DNA of 64,000 nucleotides. Source: Streptomyces polyasparticus. GTDB lineage: Bacteria > Actinomycetota > Actinomycetes > Streptomycetales > Streptomycetaceae. Shown piece by piece: positions 8,713 to 18,226 of the stretch. The position numbers and the translations under genes are program-made. Below the pieces are notes generated by a model. The model worked only from the letters and a program-made list of their open reading frames with translations. It did not search any database and had not been told where the DNA came from. The number at the start of each line of letters is the position of its first letter. The stretch's first letter is position 1. The stretch is taken from contig NZ_JACTVJ010000013.1 of NCBI RefSeq assembly GCF_014493765.1, forward strand, positions 62,001 through 126,000. The letters run 5' to 3'.

Positions 8713-8730
8713 GGCCCCGGGCGGCTTCAG

Positions 8731-8768
8731 CTCAAGGGCGGGCGGGATTTTCTTGACCCGTCCTTGAG
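8731..8768. terminator. Hairpin after the sugar kinase gene
   Basis: The arms CTCAAGGGCGGG and CCCGTCCTTGAG pair over 12 positions, with one G-T pair, around a 14-base loop containing TTTTCTTGA. It lies 19 bases past the kinase stop and about 85 bases before the next start, so it could end the first transcript or act in the leader of the ABC operon. Confidence 0.55.
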
Positions 8769-8852
8769 TAATTCGGTTGAGCTCCGGTCGGTGGAGTGTC
8801 GCAGGATGGCTGGAACTGAAACGTTGCCTCCGGCTACTGCGATAGGTATCGC

Positions 8853-10586
8853 GTGCTCATACGACTCCTGCGGGAACATCTCGCTCCCTACAAGAAGCCC
8901 ATAGCCGTCCTGGTGCTGCTGCAGTTCCTGCAGACCTGCGCCACGCTCTACCTGCCCACCCTGAACGCGGACATCATCGACAACGGTGTCGTGGCCGGGG
9001 ACACGGGCTACATCCTCACCTTCGGTGCCGTGATGATCGGGATCACCGTGGTGCAGGTGGTGTGCAACATCGGAGCCGTCTTCTACGGCGCGAGGACCGC
9101 CGCGGCGCTCGGCCGCGACATACGGGCCGCGATCTTCGACCGGGTGCAGTCGTTCTCGGCCCGTGAAGTGGGCCATTTCGGGGCGCCGTCCCTGATCACC
9201 CGCACCACGAACGACGTCCAGCAGGTGCAGATGCTGGTCCTGATGGCGTTCACGCTGATGGCCTCGGCACCCATCATGTGCGTCGGCGGCATCGTGATGG
9301 CGCTCTCCCTCGACGTACCGCTCTCCGCGATCCTCGTCGCGGTCGTGCCGGTGCTCGGGATCGCCGTCTCGCTGATCGTGCGCAGGCTGCGGCCGCTGTT
9401 CCGCACCATGCAGGAGCGGCTCGACACCGTGAACCGGGTGCTGCGCGAACAGATCACCGGCAACCGGGTGATCAGGGCCTTCGTGAAGGACGGTTACGAG
9501 AAGGACCGTTTCAGGAAGTCCAACGAGGACCTCACCGAGGTCTCGCTCGGCACCGGCCGGCTGCTCGCGCTGATGTTCCCGATCGTCATGACGACGGTGA
9601 ACATCTCCTCGATCGCCGTGGTCTGGTTCGGTGCGCACCGGATCGACAGCGGCGGGATGCAGATCGGTGCGCTGACCGCGTTCCTGGCGTATCTGATGCA
9701 GATCGTGATGAGCGTGATGATGGCCACGTTCATGTTCATGATGGTGCCGCGCGCCGAGGTCTGCGCGGAGCGGATCTCCGAGGTGCTGGACACCGAGTCG
9801 AGCGTCGTGCCGCCGAAGGACCCGGTGCGTGAGCTGCGGGCGCACGGGCATCTGGAGATCCGGGACGCGGGCTTCCGCTACCCGGGTGCCGAGGAGCCCG
9901 TCCTCAAGGCGGTCTCGCTCGTGGCGCGGCCCGGTGAGGTGACCGCGGTGATCGGGTCGACGGGCTCCGGCAAGTCCACGCTGCTCGGGCTCGTACCGCG
10001 CCTGTACGACGCGACGGAGGGCCAGGTCCTGGTCGACGGGGTCGATGTGGGCACGCTCGCCCCGCAGTTGCTCGCGCGCACCGTCGGTCTCGTACCGCAG
10101 AAGCCGTATCTCTTCTCGGGGACCGTGGCGACGAATCTGCGGTACGGGAATCCGGACGCGACCGACGAGGAGCTGTGGCACGCCCTTGAGGTGGCGCAGG
10201 CGGCCGAGTTCGTACGGAAGCTGGAGAACGGGCTCAACTCCCCCATCGCGCAAGGCGGGACGAACGTCTCGGGCGGTCAGCGGCAGCGGCTGGCGATCGC
10301 GCGGACGCTGGTACAGCGGCCGGAGATCTATCTCTTCGACGACTCCTTCTCGGCGCTCGACTACGCGACGGACGCGGCGCTGCGCACCGCGCTGGCGCGC
10401 GAGACCGCGGAGGCGACCGTGGTGATCGTCGCGCAGCGGGTGTCGACGATCCGCGACGCCGACCGGATCCTGGTGCTCGACGAGGGCAGCGTGGTCGGGG
10501 TCGGCCGGCATGACGAACTGATGCGGGACAACGGGACGTACCGGGAGATCGTGCTCTCCCAGCTCACGGAAGCGGAGGCTGCCTGA
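8853..10586 (+). CDS. ABC exporter half-transporter, degenerate-site subunit
   Basis: The 577-residue product has six membrane helices (residues 1-310) followed by a nucleotide-binding domain. Walker A is STGSGKST, the signature is VSGGQ, and Walker B reads IYLFDD, so the catalytic glutamate is replaced by aspartate. The switch histidine is replaced by glutamine (VIVAQRVSTI). These changes mark the subunit that supplies the ATP-binding half of a degenerate site in a heterodimeric exporter. The GTG start is used. The stop overlaps the ATG of the next gene (TGATG), so the two are translated together. The substrate is unknown; such pairs include multidrug and peptide exporters. Confidence 0.92.
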   Translation: MLIRLLREHLAPYKKPIAVLVLLQFLQTCATLYLPTLNADIIDNGVVAGDTGYILTFGAVMIGITVVQVVCNIGAVFYGARTAAALGRDIRAAIFDRVQSFSAREVGHFGAPSLITRTTNDVQQVQMLVLMAFTLMASAPIMCVGGIVMALSLDVPLSAILVAVVPVLGIAVSLIVRRLRPLFRTMQERLDTVNRVLREQITGNRVIRAFVKDGYEKDRFRKSNEDLTEVSLGTGRLLALMFPIVMTTVNISSIAVVWFGAHRIDSGGMQIGALTAFLAYLMQIVMSVMMATFMFMMVPRAEVCAERISEVLDTESSVVPPKDPVRELRAHGHLEIRDAGFRYPGAEEPVLKAVSLVARPGEVTAVIGSTGSGKSTLLGLVPRLYDATEGQVLVDGVDVGTLAPQLLARTVGLVPQKPYLFSGTVATNLRYGNPDATDEELWHALEVAQAAEFVRKLENGLNSPIAQGGTNVSGGQRQRLAIARTLVQRPEIYLFDDSFSALDYATDAALRTALARETAEATVVIVAQRVSTIRDADRILVLDEGSVVGVGRHDELMRDNGTYREIVLSQLTEAEAA

Positions 10587-12514
10587 TGGCGGGGCCGGCA
10601 GGGCGGATGATGGCCGGTGGCGGGCCCGATCAGCGCTCCATGGACTTCAAGAACTCGGGCAAGCGGCTGCTCGCGCAGTTCAGGCCCGAGCGCTTCACGA
10701 TGTACGCGATGATCGTCGCGGTCATGCTCAGCGTGGGCCTGTCCGTGGTGGGTCCGAAGATCCTCGGGCACGCCACCGACCTGGTCTTCGCGGGCATCGT
10801 GGGCCGCGACATGCCCGCGGGCGCCACCAAGGCCGAAGTGCTCGACAGGATGCGGGCGGACGGTCAGGGCGACCAGGCGGACATGCTGTCCGGGATGGAC
10901 TTCACGCCGGGTGAGGGCATCGACTTCGATGCGGTCGGCGAGACGCTGCTCTTCGCGCTGGTCGTGTTCCTGATCGCCGGTGCGCTGATGGCGGTGGCGA
11001 CCCGCCTGGTGAACCGGGCCGTGAACATGACGGTCTACCGGATGCGCGAGGACCTGCAGGCGAAGCTGTCGCGCCTTCCGCTGTCGTACTTCGACAAGCG
11101 GCAGCGCGGTGAGGTGCTCAGCCGCGCGACCAACGACATCGACAACATCGGGCAGACGCTGCAGCAGACCATGGGCCAGCTGGTGAACTCGCTGCTCACC
11201 ATCGTCGGTGTCCTGGTGATGATGTTCTGGATCTCGCCGCTGCTCGCCCTGGTGGCGCTGATCACCGTGCCGCTGTCGTTCTTCGTGGCGAAGAAGATCG
11301 GCAAGCGCTCGCAGCCGCACTTCGTGGCGCAGTGGAAGTCGACCGGCAAGGTCAACGCGCACGTCGAGGAGATGTACACCGGGCACAACCTGGTGAAGGT
11401 CTTCGGGCGGCAGGACGAGTCGGCCAAGCTGTTCGCGGAGCAGAACGAGGCGCTGTACGAGGCCTCGTTCAAGGCGCAGTTCAACAGCGGGGCGATGCAG
11501 CCGCTGATGTTCTTCATCTCGAACCTGAACTATGTGCTCGTCGCGGTCGTGGGCGGGCTGCGGGTCGCGTCGGGTGCGCTGTCGATCGGTGACGTACAGG
11601 CGTTCATCCAGTACTCGCGCCAGTTCTCGATGCCGCTGACGCAGGTCGCTTCGATGGCGAACCTGGTGCAGTCGGGGGTCGCCTCGGCCGAGCGGATCTT
11701 CGAACTCCTCGACGCGGACGAGCAGTCGGAGGACCCGCAGCCGGGTGAGCGGCCTTCGCGCCTCGAAGGCCGGGTGTCCCTGGAGAAGGTCTCCTTCCGT
11801 TACGAGGAGGACAAGCCGCTCATCGAGGACCTGTCGCTGTGCGTGGAGCCGGGGCACACGGTCGCGATCGTCGGGCCGACCGGCGCGGGCAAGACCACCC
11901 TGGTCAATCTCCTCATGCGGTTCTACGACGTGACGGGCGGCCGGATCACGCTCGACGGGGTCGACATCGCGAAGATGTCCCGCGACGAACTCCGGGCCGG
12001 GATCGGCATGGTGCTCCAGGACACCTGGCTGTTCGGCGGCACGATCGCGGAGAACATCGCGTACGGGGCGCCGAAGGACGTCACCCGCGACGAGATCGAG
12101 GACGCGGCGCGTGCGGCGCATGCGGACCGGTTCATCCGGACGCTGCCCGAGGGCTACGACACGGTGATCGACGACGAGGGCACGGGCGTCAGCGCCGGTG
12201 AGAAGCAGCTGATCACCATCGCGCGGGCGTTCCTGTCCGACCCGGTGATCCTGGTGCTCGACGAGGCGACGAGCTCGGTGGACACCCGTACCGAGGTGCT
12301 GATCCAGAAGGCGATGGCCCGCCTCGCGCACGGCCGTACGTCCTTCGTGATCGCGCACCGGCTCTCCACGATCAGGGACGCGGACACGATCCTGGTGATG
12401 GAGAACGGCGCGATCGTCGAACAGGGCACGCATGACGCCCTGTTGGCGGCGGACGGGGCGTATGCGCGCCTGTACAAGGCGCAGTTCGCGGAGGCCGTGG
12501 TCGAGGTCGAATAG
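10586..12514 (+). CDS. ABC exporter half-transporter, consensus-site subunit
   Basis: The 642-residue partner has a longer N-terminus and, between its first two helices, an acidic extracytoplasmic insert (about residues 70-120). Its nucleotide-binding domain has Walker A GPTGAGKTT, Walker B LVLDEATSS with the catalytic glutamate and the switch histidine in VIAHRLSTI, so it can hydrolyse ATP. Its own signature is VSAGE instead of LSGGQ. This is the expected complement of the upstream subunit, whose good signature faces this good Walker site. The two genes form an operon. No substrate clue is present in the neighbourhood. Confidence 0.92.
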   Translation: MAGPAGRMMAGGGPDQRSMDFKNSGKRLLAQFRPERFTMYAMIVAVMLSVGLSVVGPKILGHATDLVFAGIVGRDMPAGATKAEVLDRMRADGQGDQADMLSGMDFTPGEGIDFDAVGETLLFALVVFLIAGALMAVATRLVNRAVNMTVYRMREDLQAKLSRLPLSYFDKRQRGEVLSRATNDIDNIGQTLQQTMGQLVNSLLTIVGVLVMMFWISPLLALVALITVPLSFFVAKKIGKRSQPHFVAQWKSTGKVNAHVEEMYTGHNLVKVFGRQDESAKLFAEQNEALYEASFKAQFNSGAMQPLMFFISNLNYVLVAVVGGLRVASGALSIGDVQAFIQYSRQFSMPLTQVASMANLVQSGVASAERIFELLDADEQSEDPQPGERPSRLEGRVSLEKVSFRYEEDKPLIEDLSLCVEPGHTVAIVGPTGAGKTTLVNLLMRFYDVTGGRITLDGVDIAKMSRDELRAGIGMVLQDTWLFGGTIAENIAYGAPKDVTRDEIEDAARAAHADRFIRTLPEGYDTVIDDEGTGVSAGEKQLITIARAFLSDPVILVLDEATSSVDTRTEVLIQKAMARLAHGRTSFVIAHRLSTIRDADTILVMENGAIVEQGTHDALLAADGAYARLYKAQFAEAVVEVE

Positions 12515-12567
12515 TCCGTACGTCCGGCGTCTGGACCGCGCTGTGGGCGGCGGCGCACCCTGGGAGC

Positions 12568-13091
12568 ATGCGCAAGGGTGCGGCCGCCGCCGGCAGCGCG
12601 GTCTTCTTCGTCGTGGCCCCCGGGACCGTGGCCGGGCTGGTGCCGTGGCTGCTCACCGGGTGGGCGGCGGGCGGGCCCTGGTGGGTGCCCGTCCGGGTCG
12701 TCGGCTGGGTGCTTCTGGTGGTCTCGGCGGCGGTGCTGCTGCACTCCTTCGCGCGCTTCGCCGCGCAGGGGCTCGGTACACCCGCTCCGATCGCGCCCAC
12801 CGGGCATCTGGTGGTGACCGGTGCGTACCGGCATGTACGCAACCCGATGTACGTGGCCGTCTTCGCCGTGATCCTGGCGCAGGGCCTGGTGCTCGCCCGG
12901 CCGGTCCTGCTCGGTTACGGGCTGCTTGCCTGGGCGGTCATGGCCGCGTTCGCCCGCGGCTATGAAGAGCCCGCGCTGCGCGAGCAGTTCGGCCAGGAGT
13001 ACGAGGACTACCGGCGGGCCGTGCGGGGGTGGCTGCCCCGCCTCGTGCCGTACCGGACCGGTCACGCGGACCGGCGCGGGCAGCCCCCGTT

Positions 13092-13104
<13 letters not shown>
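12568..13104 (+). CDS. ICMT/phospholipid methyltransferase-like membrane protein
   Basis: The 178-residue protein has about four membrane helices and the SAM-binding C-terminal signature of the isoprenylcysteine methyltransferase superfamily: [14 protein letters not shown], then the conserved [15 protein letters not shown] segment with the EY...YR pattern before the last basic stretch (WLPR). Bacterial members methylate small lipophilic or phospholipid substrates; the substrate here is unknown. It starts 53 bases after the ABC operon and may be cotranscribed. Its last 13 bases overlap the end of hrdA on the other strand. Confidence 0.8.
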
Positions 13105-14384
<1,280 letters not shown>

Positions 14385-14496
14385 ATCCCCGCCACGAGGG
14401 GCGTGCGGTGACTTTTTGAGTCCGGTCCGTGACCGGTCGGTTACCCGCAGAACAAACTCGCATGCTGGTTCGGCCGGGCTCTGTCAGGATCGAACG

Positions 14497-15138
14497 ATGT
14501 ACGAGCACCATGGCGCGCCGACCGCACCAGAGCCCCCAACAGCCCGCTACGAGGCGCATGTCACCGTCCGGTGCGAGGACGCGGAGGCGGTGGCGCTGTT
14601 CGGGAAGTGGGCGGCGCGCGAGGGTCTGAAGACCACCCATATCGTGCTCGCGCGGGGCCGGATGCGCTCGCAGCCGATGCTGACCCTGCGCGAAACGGGT
14701 TCTTTCGCGGCGCAGTTGGCGTCGGCGCGTGCGGTGGCGGGGCGGCTGCGGGCGGCGGGCTTCGATCCCGTACGGATCAAAGTGGAGTCGACGCCGTGGG
14801 CGCCCGAGGTGCCCGCGCGGCCAACGGGCCGTGAGCACTTCGAGCACCATGTGAAGCTGCTGCTCGACGAGGACTTCGACCGGGCGGCGCTCACCGCGGT
14901 GGCGGTCGCGCACGGGGCGCATCTGTCGTGGAACGCTCGGCGGGTGCGGGACGGCGGGCGGCACGAGCGGTTCGTGACGCAGCGCTGCTTCGGGGTGCCG
15001 GCCGCGGAGGCGGGGCGGGCTCTTGAGCGGCTGCTCGTCGATCTTGCGGGGTATGAAGTACTGGGGATGGAGCGGGAGTTCGTGCTGTTCGACAGCGATC
15101 TCTCGGTGGACGACGGATGGATCGGGGAGCCGGCATGA
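14497..15138 (+). CDS. Conserved hypothetical protein, partner of a nucleotidyltransferase
   Basis: I do not recognise the family. The 213-residue product is soluble, with no signal or membrane segment. It seems to have two halves, each opening with a similar strand: YEAHVTVRCED near residue 17 and HFEHHVKLLLDE near residue 110. Paired HxV/HxK patterns, RETGSF and RIKVE give it a faint look of a 2H phosphoesterase-like ferredoxin fold, but the H-x-T/S motifs are not clean, so this is only a guess. It is joined to the next gene through a short repeated stop/start junction, so the two are almost certainly one translational unit. It is divergent from hrdA. Confidence 0.7.
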   Translation: MYEHHGAPTAPEPPTARYEAHVTVRCEDAEAVALFGKWAAREGLKTTHIVLARGRMRSQPMLTLRETGSFAAQLASARAVAGRLRAAGFDPVRIKVESTPWAPEVPARPTGREHFEHHVKLLLDEDFDRAALTAVAVAHGAHLSWNARRVRDGGRHERFVTQRCFGVPAAEAGRALERLLVDLAGYEVLGMEREFVLFDSDLSVDDGWIGEPA

Positions 15139-15210
15139 GCATGCGGGAAGCCGGCGCGAGGATCCGGGGAAACGGCGTGAGGATCGGGGGCACGGCGTGA
15201 GTGCGGGTAC
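15132..15210. repeat. Four-fold repeat of an overlapping stop/start junction
   Basis: About four imperfect units of 20-21 bp run head to tail, each opening GGC(A/G)TGAG or GGCGCGAG. The first unit holds the stop of the upstream gene (ATGA) and the last holds the GTG start of the downstream gene (GTGA). An in-frame 21-codon reading frame starts at the ATG of the first unit (15135) and stops in the GTGA of the last (15200), so ribosomes could pass from gene to gene through two overlaps. Confidence 0.7.
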
Positions 15211-16225
15211 GGGAAAGAGCGAGGCGTGGCGGCGGTTCGGCCGGGGCGACGTCCACCACGTGCCGGACGAGGAGCTGAGCACAGGGCAGCGCGAGGAGCT
15301 GAGTCTGCCGCGTACGTTGCGGCCCTCGGACAGCCGGGTGATCCAACAGGCCGTGTTCGAGCCCGCGTTCAAGCATCTGGACCGGGCCTTCCGCGCGCTC
15401 GACCCGGGGTTCGCGGACCAGGAGCAGGCCGCCGCGTGGCGGGCCGCCCGCCAACAGGCCCTCCACACCGTGCTCGCCGCGGTCGCGGACTCCGAGTGGG
15501 CCGGTTCTCTGGTGCTGCGCGGCAGTGTGCTGCTGCCGGTGTGGCTGGGCGAGCGGGCGCGGGAGCCCGGCGATCTGGACTTCGTGGTGGTGCCGCAGGA
15601 CTGGCGGATCGACGAGAAGCGCACGGGGCGGATGCTGGACGCGCTGGCCCGGGGCGCTCAGCGCAAGGCCGAGGAGCAGGGCGGGCCGCTCGCCGTCGCG
15701 GCGGGCAGCGCCCTGATCGAGGACATCTGGACGTACGACCGGGTGCCGGGGCTGCGCATGGTGCTGCCGTGGTCCGTGCCCGGACTGCCGGGCGGAGAGG
15801 TCCAGTTGGACTTCGTCTTCAGCGAGTACCTCGCGACGCCGCCGCAGCCGGCCGAGCTGTCCGGCGGGGTCGTCGTGCAGGCCGCGACGCCCGAGCTGTC
15901 CCTTGCGTGGAAGGTGATGTGGCTGGTCAGCGACAGCTATCCGCAGGGCAAGGACCTGTACGACGCGGTCCTGCTCGCCGAGCGGTATCCGCTGCGCTGG
16001 GAGCTGCTCGACAAGGCGTTCCGGCTGGCCGAGGCGGAGCCGTATCCGATCCGTCAGGTCGAGATGGCGGACGTGGAGCAGATCCGGCCCTATCTGGAGT
16101 GGGACGACTTCCGCAGGGAGTACCCGCAACTGGACGCGGACCGCGACGACTTCGTGGACCGGCTGATCATGGCGCTGGGGCCGACGTTCCTCGAGGCTCC
16201 GGAGGGCAGGACGTCCGGGAGCTGA
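15197..16225 (+). CDS. AbiEii-like nucleotidyltransferase
   Basis: The 342-residue protein shows the motifs of the AbiEii/AbiGii-type DNA polymerase beta-like nucleotidyltransferases. A Gly-Ser motif (LVLRGSVLLPVWLGE) is followed by the acidic pair GDLDFVVVP, a further acidic strand (QLDFVFSEY) and the distal motif KVMWLVSDS...GKDLYDAVLL. AbiEii-type toxins transfer nucleotides to tRNA or other acceptors. Here the gene sits in core chromosome beside hrdA and its partner does not look like an AbiEi antitoxin, so a housekeeping RNA or small-molecule modification role is as likely as toxicity. The GTG start overlaps the last stop codon of the junction repeat. Confidence 0.75.
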   Translation: MSAGTGKSEAWRRFGRGDVHHVPDEELSTGQREELSLPRTLRPSDSRVIQQAVFEPAFKHLDRAFRALDPGFADQEQAAAWRAARQQALHTVLAAVADSEWAGSLVLRGSVLLPVWLGERAREPGDLDFVVVPQDWRIDEKRTGRMLDALARGAQRKAEEQGGPLAVAAGSALIEDIWTYDRVPGLRMVLPWSVPGLPGGEVQLDFVFSEYLATPPQPAELSGGVVVQAATPELSLAWKVMWLVSDSYPQGKDLYDAVLLAERYPLRWELLDKAFRLAEAEPYPIRQVEMADVEQIRPYLEWDDFRREYPQLDADRDDFVDRLIMALGPTFLEAPEGRTSGS

Positions 16226-16237
16226 CCTGGGGGACAT

Positions 16238-16290
16238 GGCCTCGGGGAGCCGGCCTCGGAACCCGACCTCCGGAAACCGGCCTCAGAGCG
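16238..16290. repeat. 14-bp imperfect repeats between convergent stops
   Basis: Four degenerate copies of GGCCTCGGGAACCG fill the gap between the nucleotidyltransferase stop and dnaG. The last copy (GGCCTCAGAGC) contains the dnaG stop codon. Confidence 0.6.
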
Positions 16291-18190
16291 CCGCCGCGCC
16301 CCGGTCCTGCAGGGCCCGGTTGTACCGCTGGAGGACCATCAACTCCTCCTGTACGGCGGCCAGCTGGGCCGGGTCGCCGTGTGTGCCGAGGCGGGCGAGG
16401 GAGCCCTGTACGTCGCGGATGCGGCGGTCGACGGCGCGGCGGCGGACCCACACGAGCTGCTCGCCCGCGTAGTTCTCGTCGACGGTGCGGCGCAGGATCG
16501 CCTCGACCGCGAGCTCGGTGACCATGGCGCGCACGGCGTCGTCGGGGGCCGCCTCACGGACCCGTACGAGATAGGCCTGGGAGTCCTGCATGCCGTACTC
16601 GGCGCCGCCCGCGTCCATGATCGCCTGGCGTACGGCGGCGTAGGGCGGGGCGGTGAACTCGTCCACGCCGTATGCGTCGAAGGCCGGGGAGACCAGCTCG
16701 GGGCGCTGGAGGGCGAGCTTGAGCAGCTCGCGCTCGGTGGCGTAGGCCGGGTTGCGCAGATTCAGGGGTGCGCCGCCCGAGGCCGGGCGGGCGCCCGTCT
16801 CCTCGTACGAGGCGGAAGGCTGGGGCCGCCGGTCGTTCTGGGGGCGGCCGCCCTTGTCGCGGGCCCAGCGGGCGAGCTGGGCGACGCGCTTGACCACGAA
16901 CTGGGTGTCGAGGATGCCGAGCATGCCCGCGAGCTGGACGGCGACCTCGTGCTGGGCGCCGGTGTTCTTGATCCGGGCGACCACCGGCCCGGCCTCGTCG
17001 AGCGCGGCGGCGCGGCCCGCGGGGGTCTCCAGGTCATAGCGGCCCACGATCTGGCGCAGCGCGAACTCGAAGAGCGGGGTGCGCGGCTGGACCAGGTCGG
17101 CCACCGCGTCGTCGCCCTTGGCCAGGCGCAGCTCGCAGGGGTCCATGCCGTCGGGGGCGATGGCGATGAAGGTCTCCGCGGCGAACTTCTGGTCGTCCTC
17201 GAAGGCCCGCAGAGCCGCCTTCTGGCCGGCCGCGTCGCCGTCGAAGGTGAAGATCACGCGGGCGCTTCCGTTGTCCATCAGGAGGCGGCGCAGAATCTTG
17301 ATGTGGTCGCTGCCGAAGGCCGTGCCGCAGGTGGCGATGGCGGTCGGCACGCCCGCGAGGTGGCAGGCCATGACGTCGGTGTAGCCCTCGACCACGACCG
17401 CGCGAGACGACTTCGCGATCTCCTTCTTGGCCAGGTCGATCCCGTACAGGACCTGTGACTTCTTGTAGATCGCGGTCTCGGGGGTGTTGAGGTACTTCGG
17501 CCCGTTGTCGTCCTCGCGCAGCCGGCGCGCGCCGAAGCCGACGACCTCGCCGCCGATGTCGCGGATCGGCCACATCAGACGGCCGCGGAAGCGGTCGATG
17601 GGGCCGCGGCGGCCCTCCTGGGAGATGCCGGAGGTGATGAGCTCCTTGTCGGAGAAGCCCTTGCCGCGCAGATAGCGGGTGAGGTGGTCCCAGCCGGCCG
17701 GGCTGTAGCCCACGGAGAAGTGCTCGGCGGCGGCCTGGTCGAAGCCGCGCTCGGCGAGGAAGACCCGGCCGATCTCGGCCTCGGGGCTGGTGGCGAGCTG
17801 CTCCTGGTAGAACTGCGCGGCGATCTTGTGCGCCTCGATCAGGCGGATCCGCTCGCCGCGCTGGTGGGAGGGGTTGTACCCGCCCTCCTCGTACCGCAGC
17901 GTGATGCCCGCCTGGCCGGCGAGCCGCTCGACCGCCTCCGAGAAGGTGAGGTGGTCGATCTTCATCACGAACGTGATGGTGTCGCCGCCCTCCTGGCAGC
18001 CGAAGCAGTGGAAGAACCCCTTGCTCGGGCTGACCTGGAAGGACGGCGACTTCTCGTCATGGAAGGGGCACAGGCCCTTCAGGTTTCCGCCGCCTGCATT
18101 GCGCAGCTGCAGGTACTCGGACACCACGGCGTCGATCGGGACCGCGTCCCGTACCGCCTTCACGTCCTCGTCATTGATCCTGCCTGCCAC
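16283..18190 (-). CDS. dnaG: DNA primase
   Basis: This protein makes the RNA primers for chromosomal replication. It is 635 residues long, in the normal size range. The N-terminal CHC2 zinc finger uses Cys41, His44, Cys62 and Cys65 (CPFHDEKSPSF then FHCFGC). The catalytic core with the TOPRIM fold follows, with the glutamate in VVVEGYTDVMA and the metal-binding FTFDGDAAGQKAA. A Pro/Arg-rich linker (about residues 440-475) leads to a C-terminal helicase-interacting domain. It is the last gene of a minus-strand series after dgt and the FAD reductase, starting 36 bases after the latter, so it may be cotranscribed. Confidence 0.97.
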   Translation of the reverse strand: MAGRINDEDVKAVRDAVPIDAVVSEYLQLRNAGGGNLKGLCPFHDEKSPSFQVSPSKGFFHCFGCQEGGDTITFVMKIDHLTFSEAVERLAGQAGITLRYEEGGYNPSHQRGERIRLIEAHKIAAQFYQEQLATSPEAEIGRVFLAERGFDQAAAEHFSVGYSPAGWDHLTRYLRGKGFSDKELITSGISQEGRRGPIDRFRGRLMWPIRDIGGEVVGFGARRLREDDNGPKYLNTPETAIYKKSQVLYGIDLAKKEIAKSSRAVVVEGYTDVMACHLAGVPTAIATCGTAFGSDHIKILRRLLMDNGSARVIFTFDGDAAGQKAALRAFEDDQKFAAETFIAIAPDGMDPCELRLAKGDDAVADLVQPRTPLFEFALRQIVGRYDLETPAGRAAALDEAGPVVARIKNTGAQHEVAVQLAGMLGILDTQFVVKRVAQLARWARDKGGRPQNDRRPQPSASYEETGARPASGGAPLNLRNPAYATERELLKLALQRPELVSPAFDAYGVDEFTAPPYAAVRQAIMDAGGAEYGMQDSQAYLVRVREAAPDDAVRAMVTELAVEAILRRTVDENYAGEQLVWVRRRAVDRRIRDVQGSLARLGTHGDPAQLAAVQEELMVLQRYNRALQDRGAAAL

Positions 18191-18226
18191 GCATGAAGTC
18201 TACGGTGCGGCAGTGACAGTCCCCGC

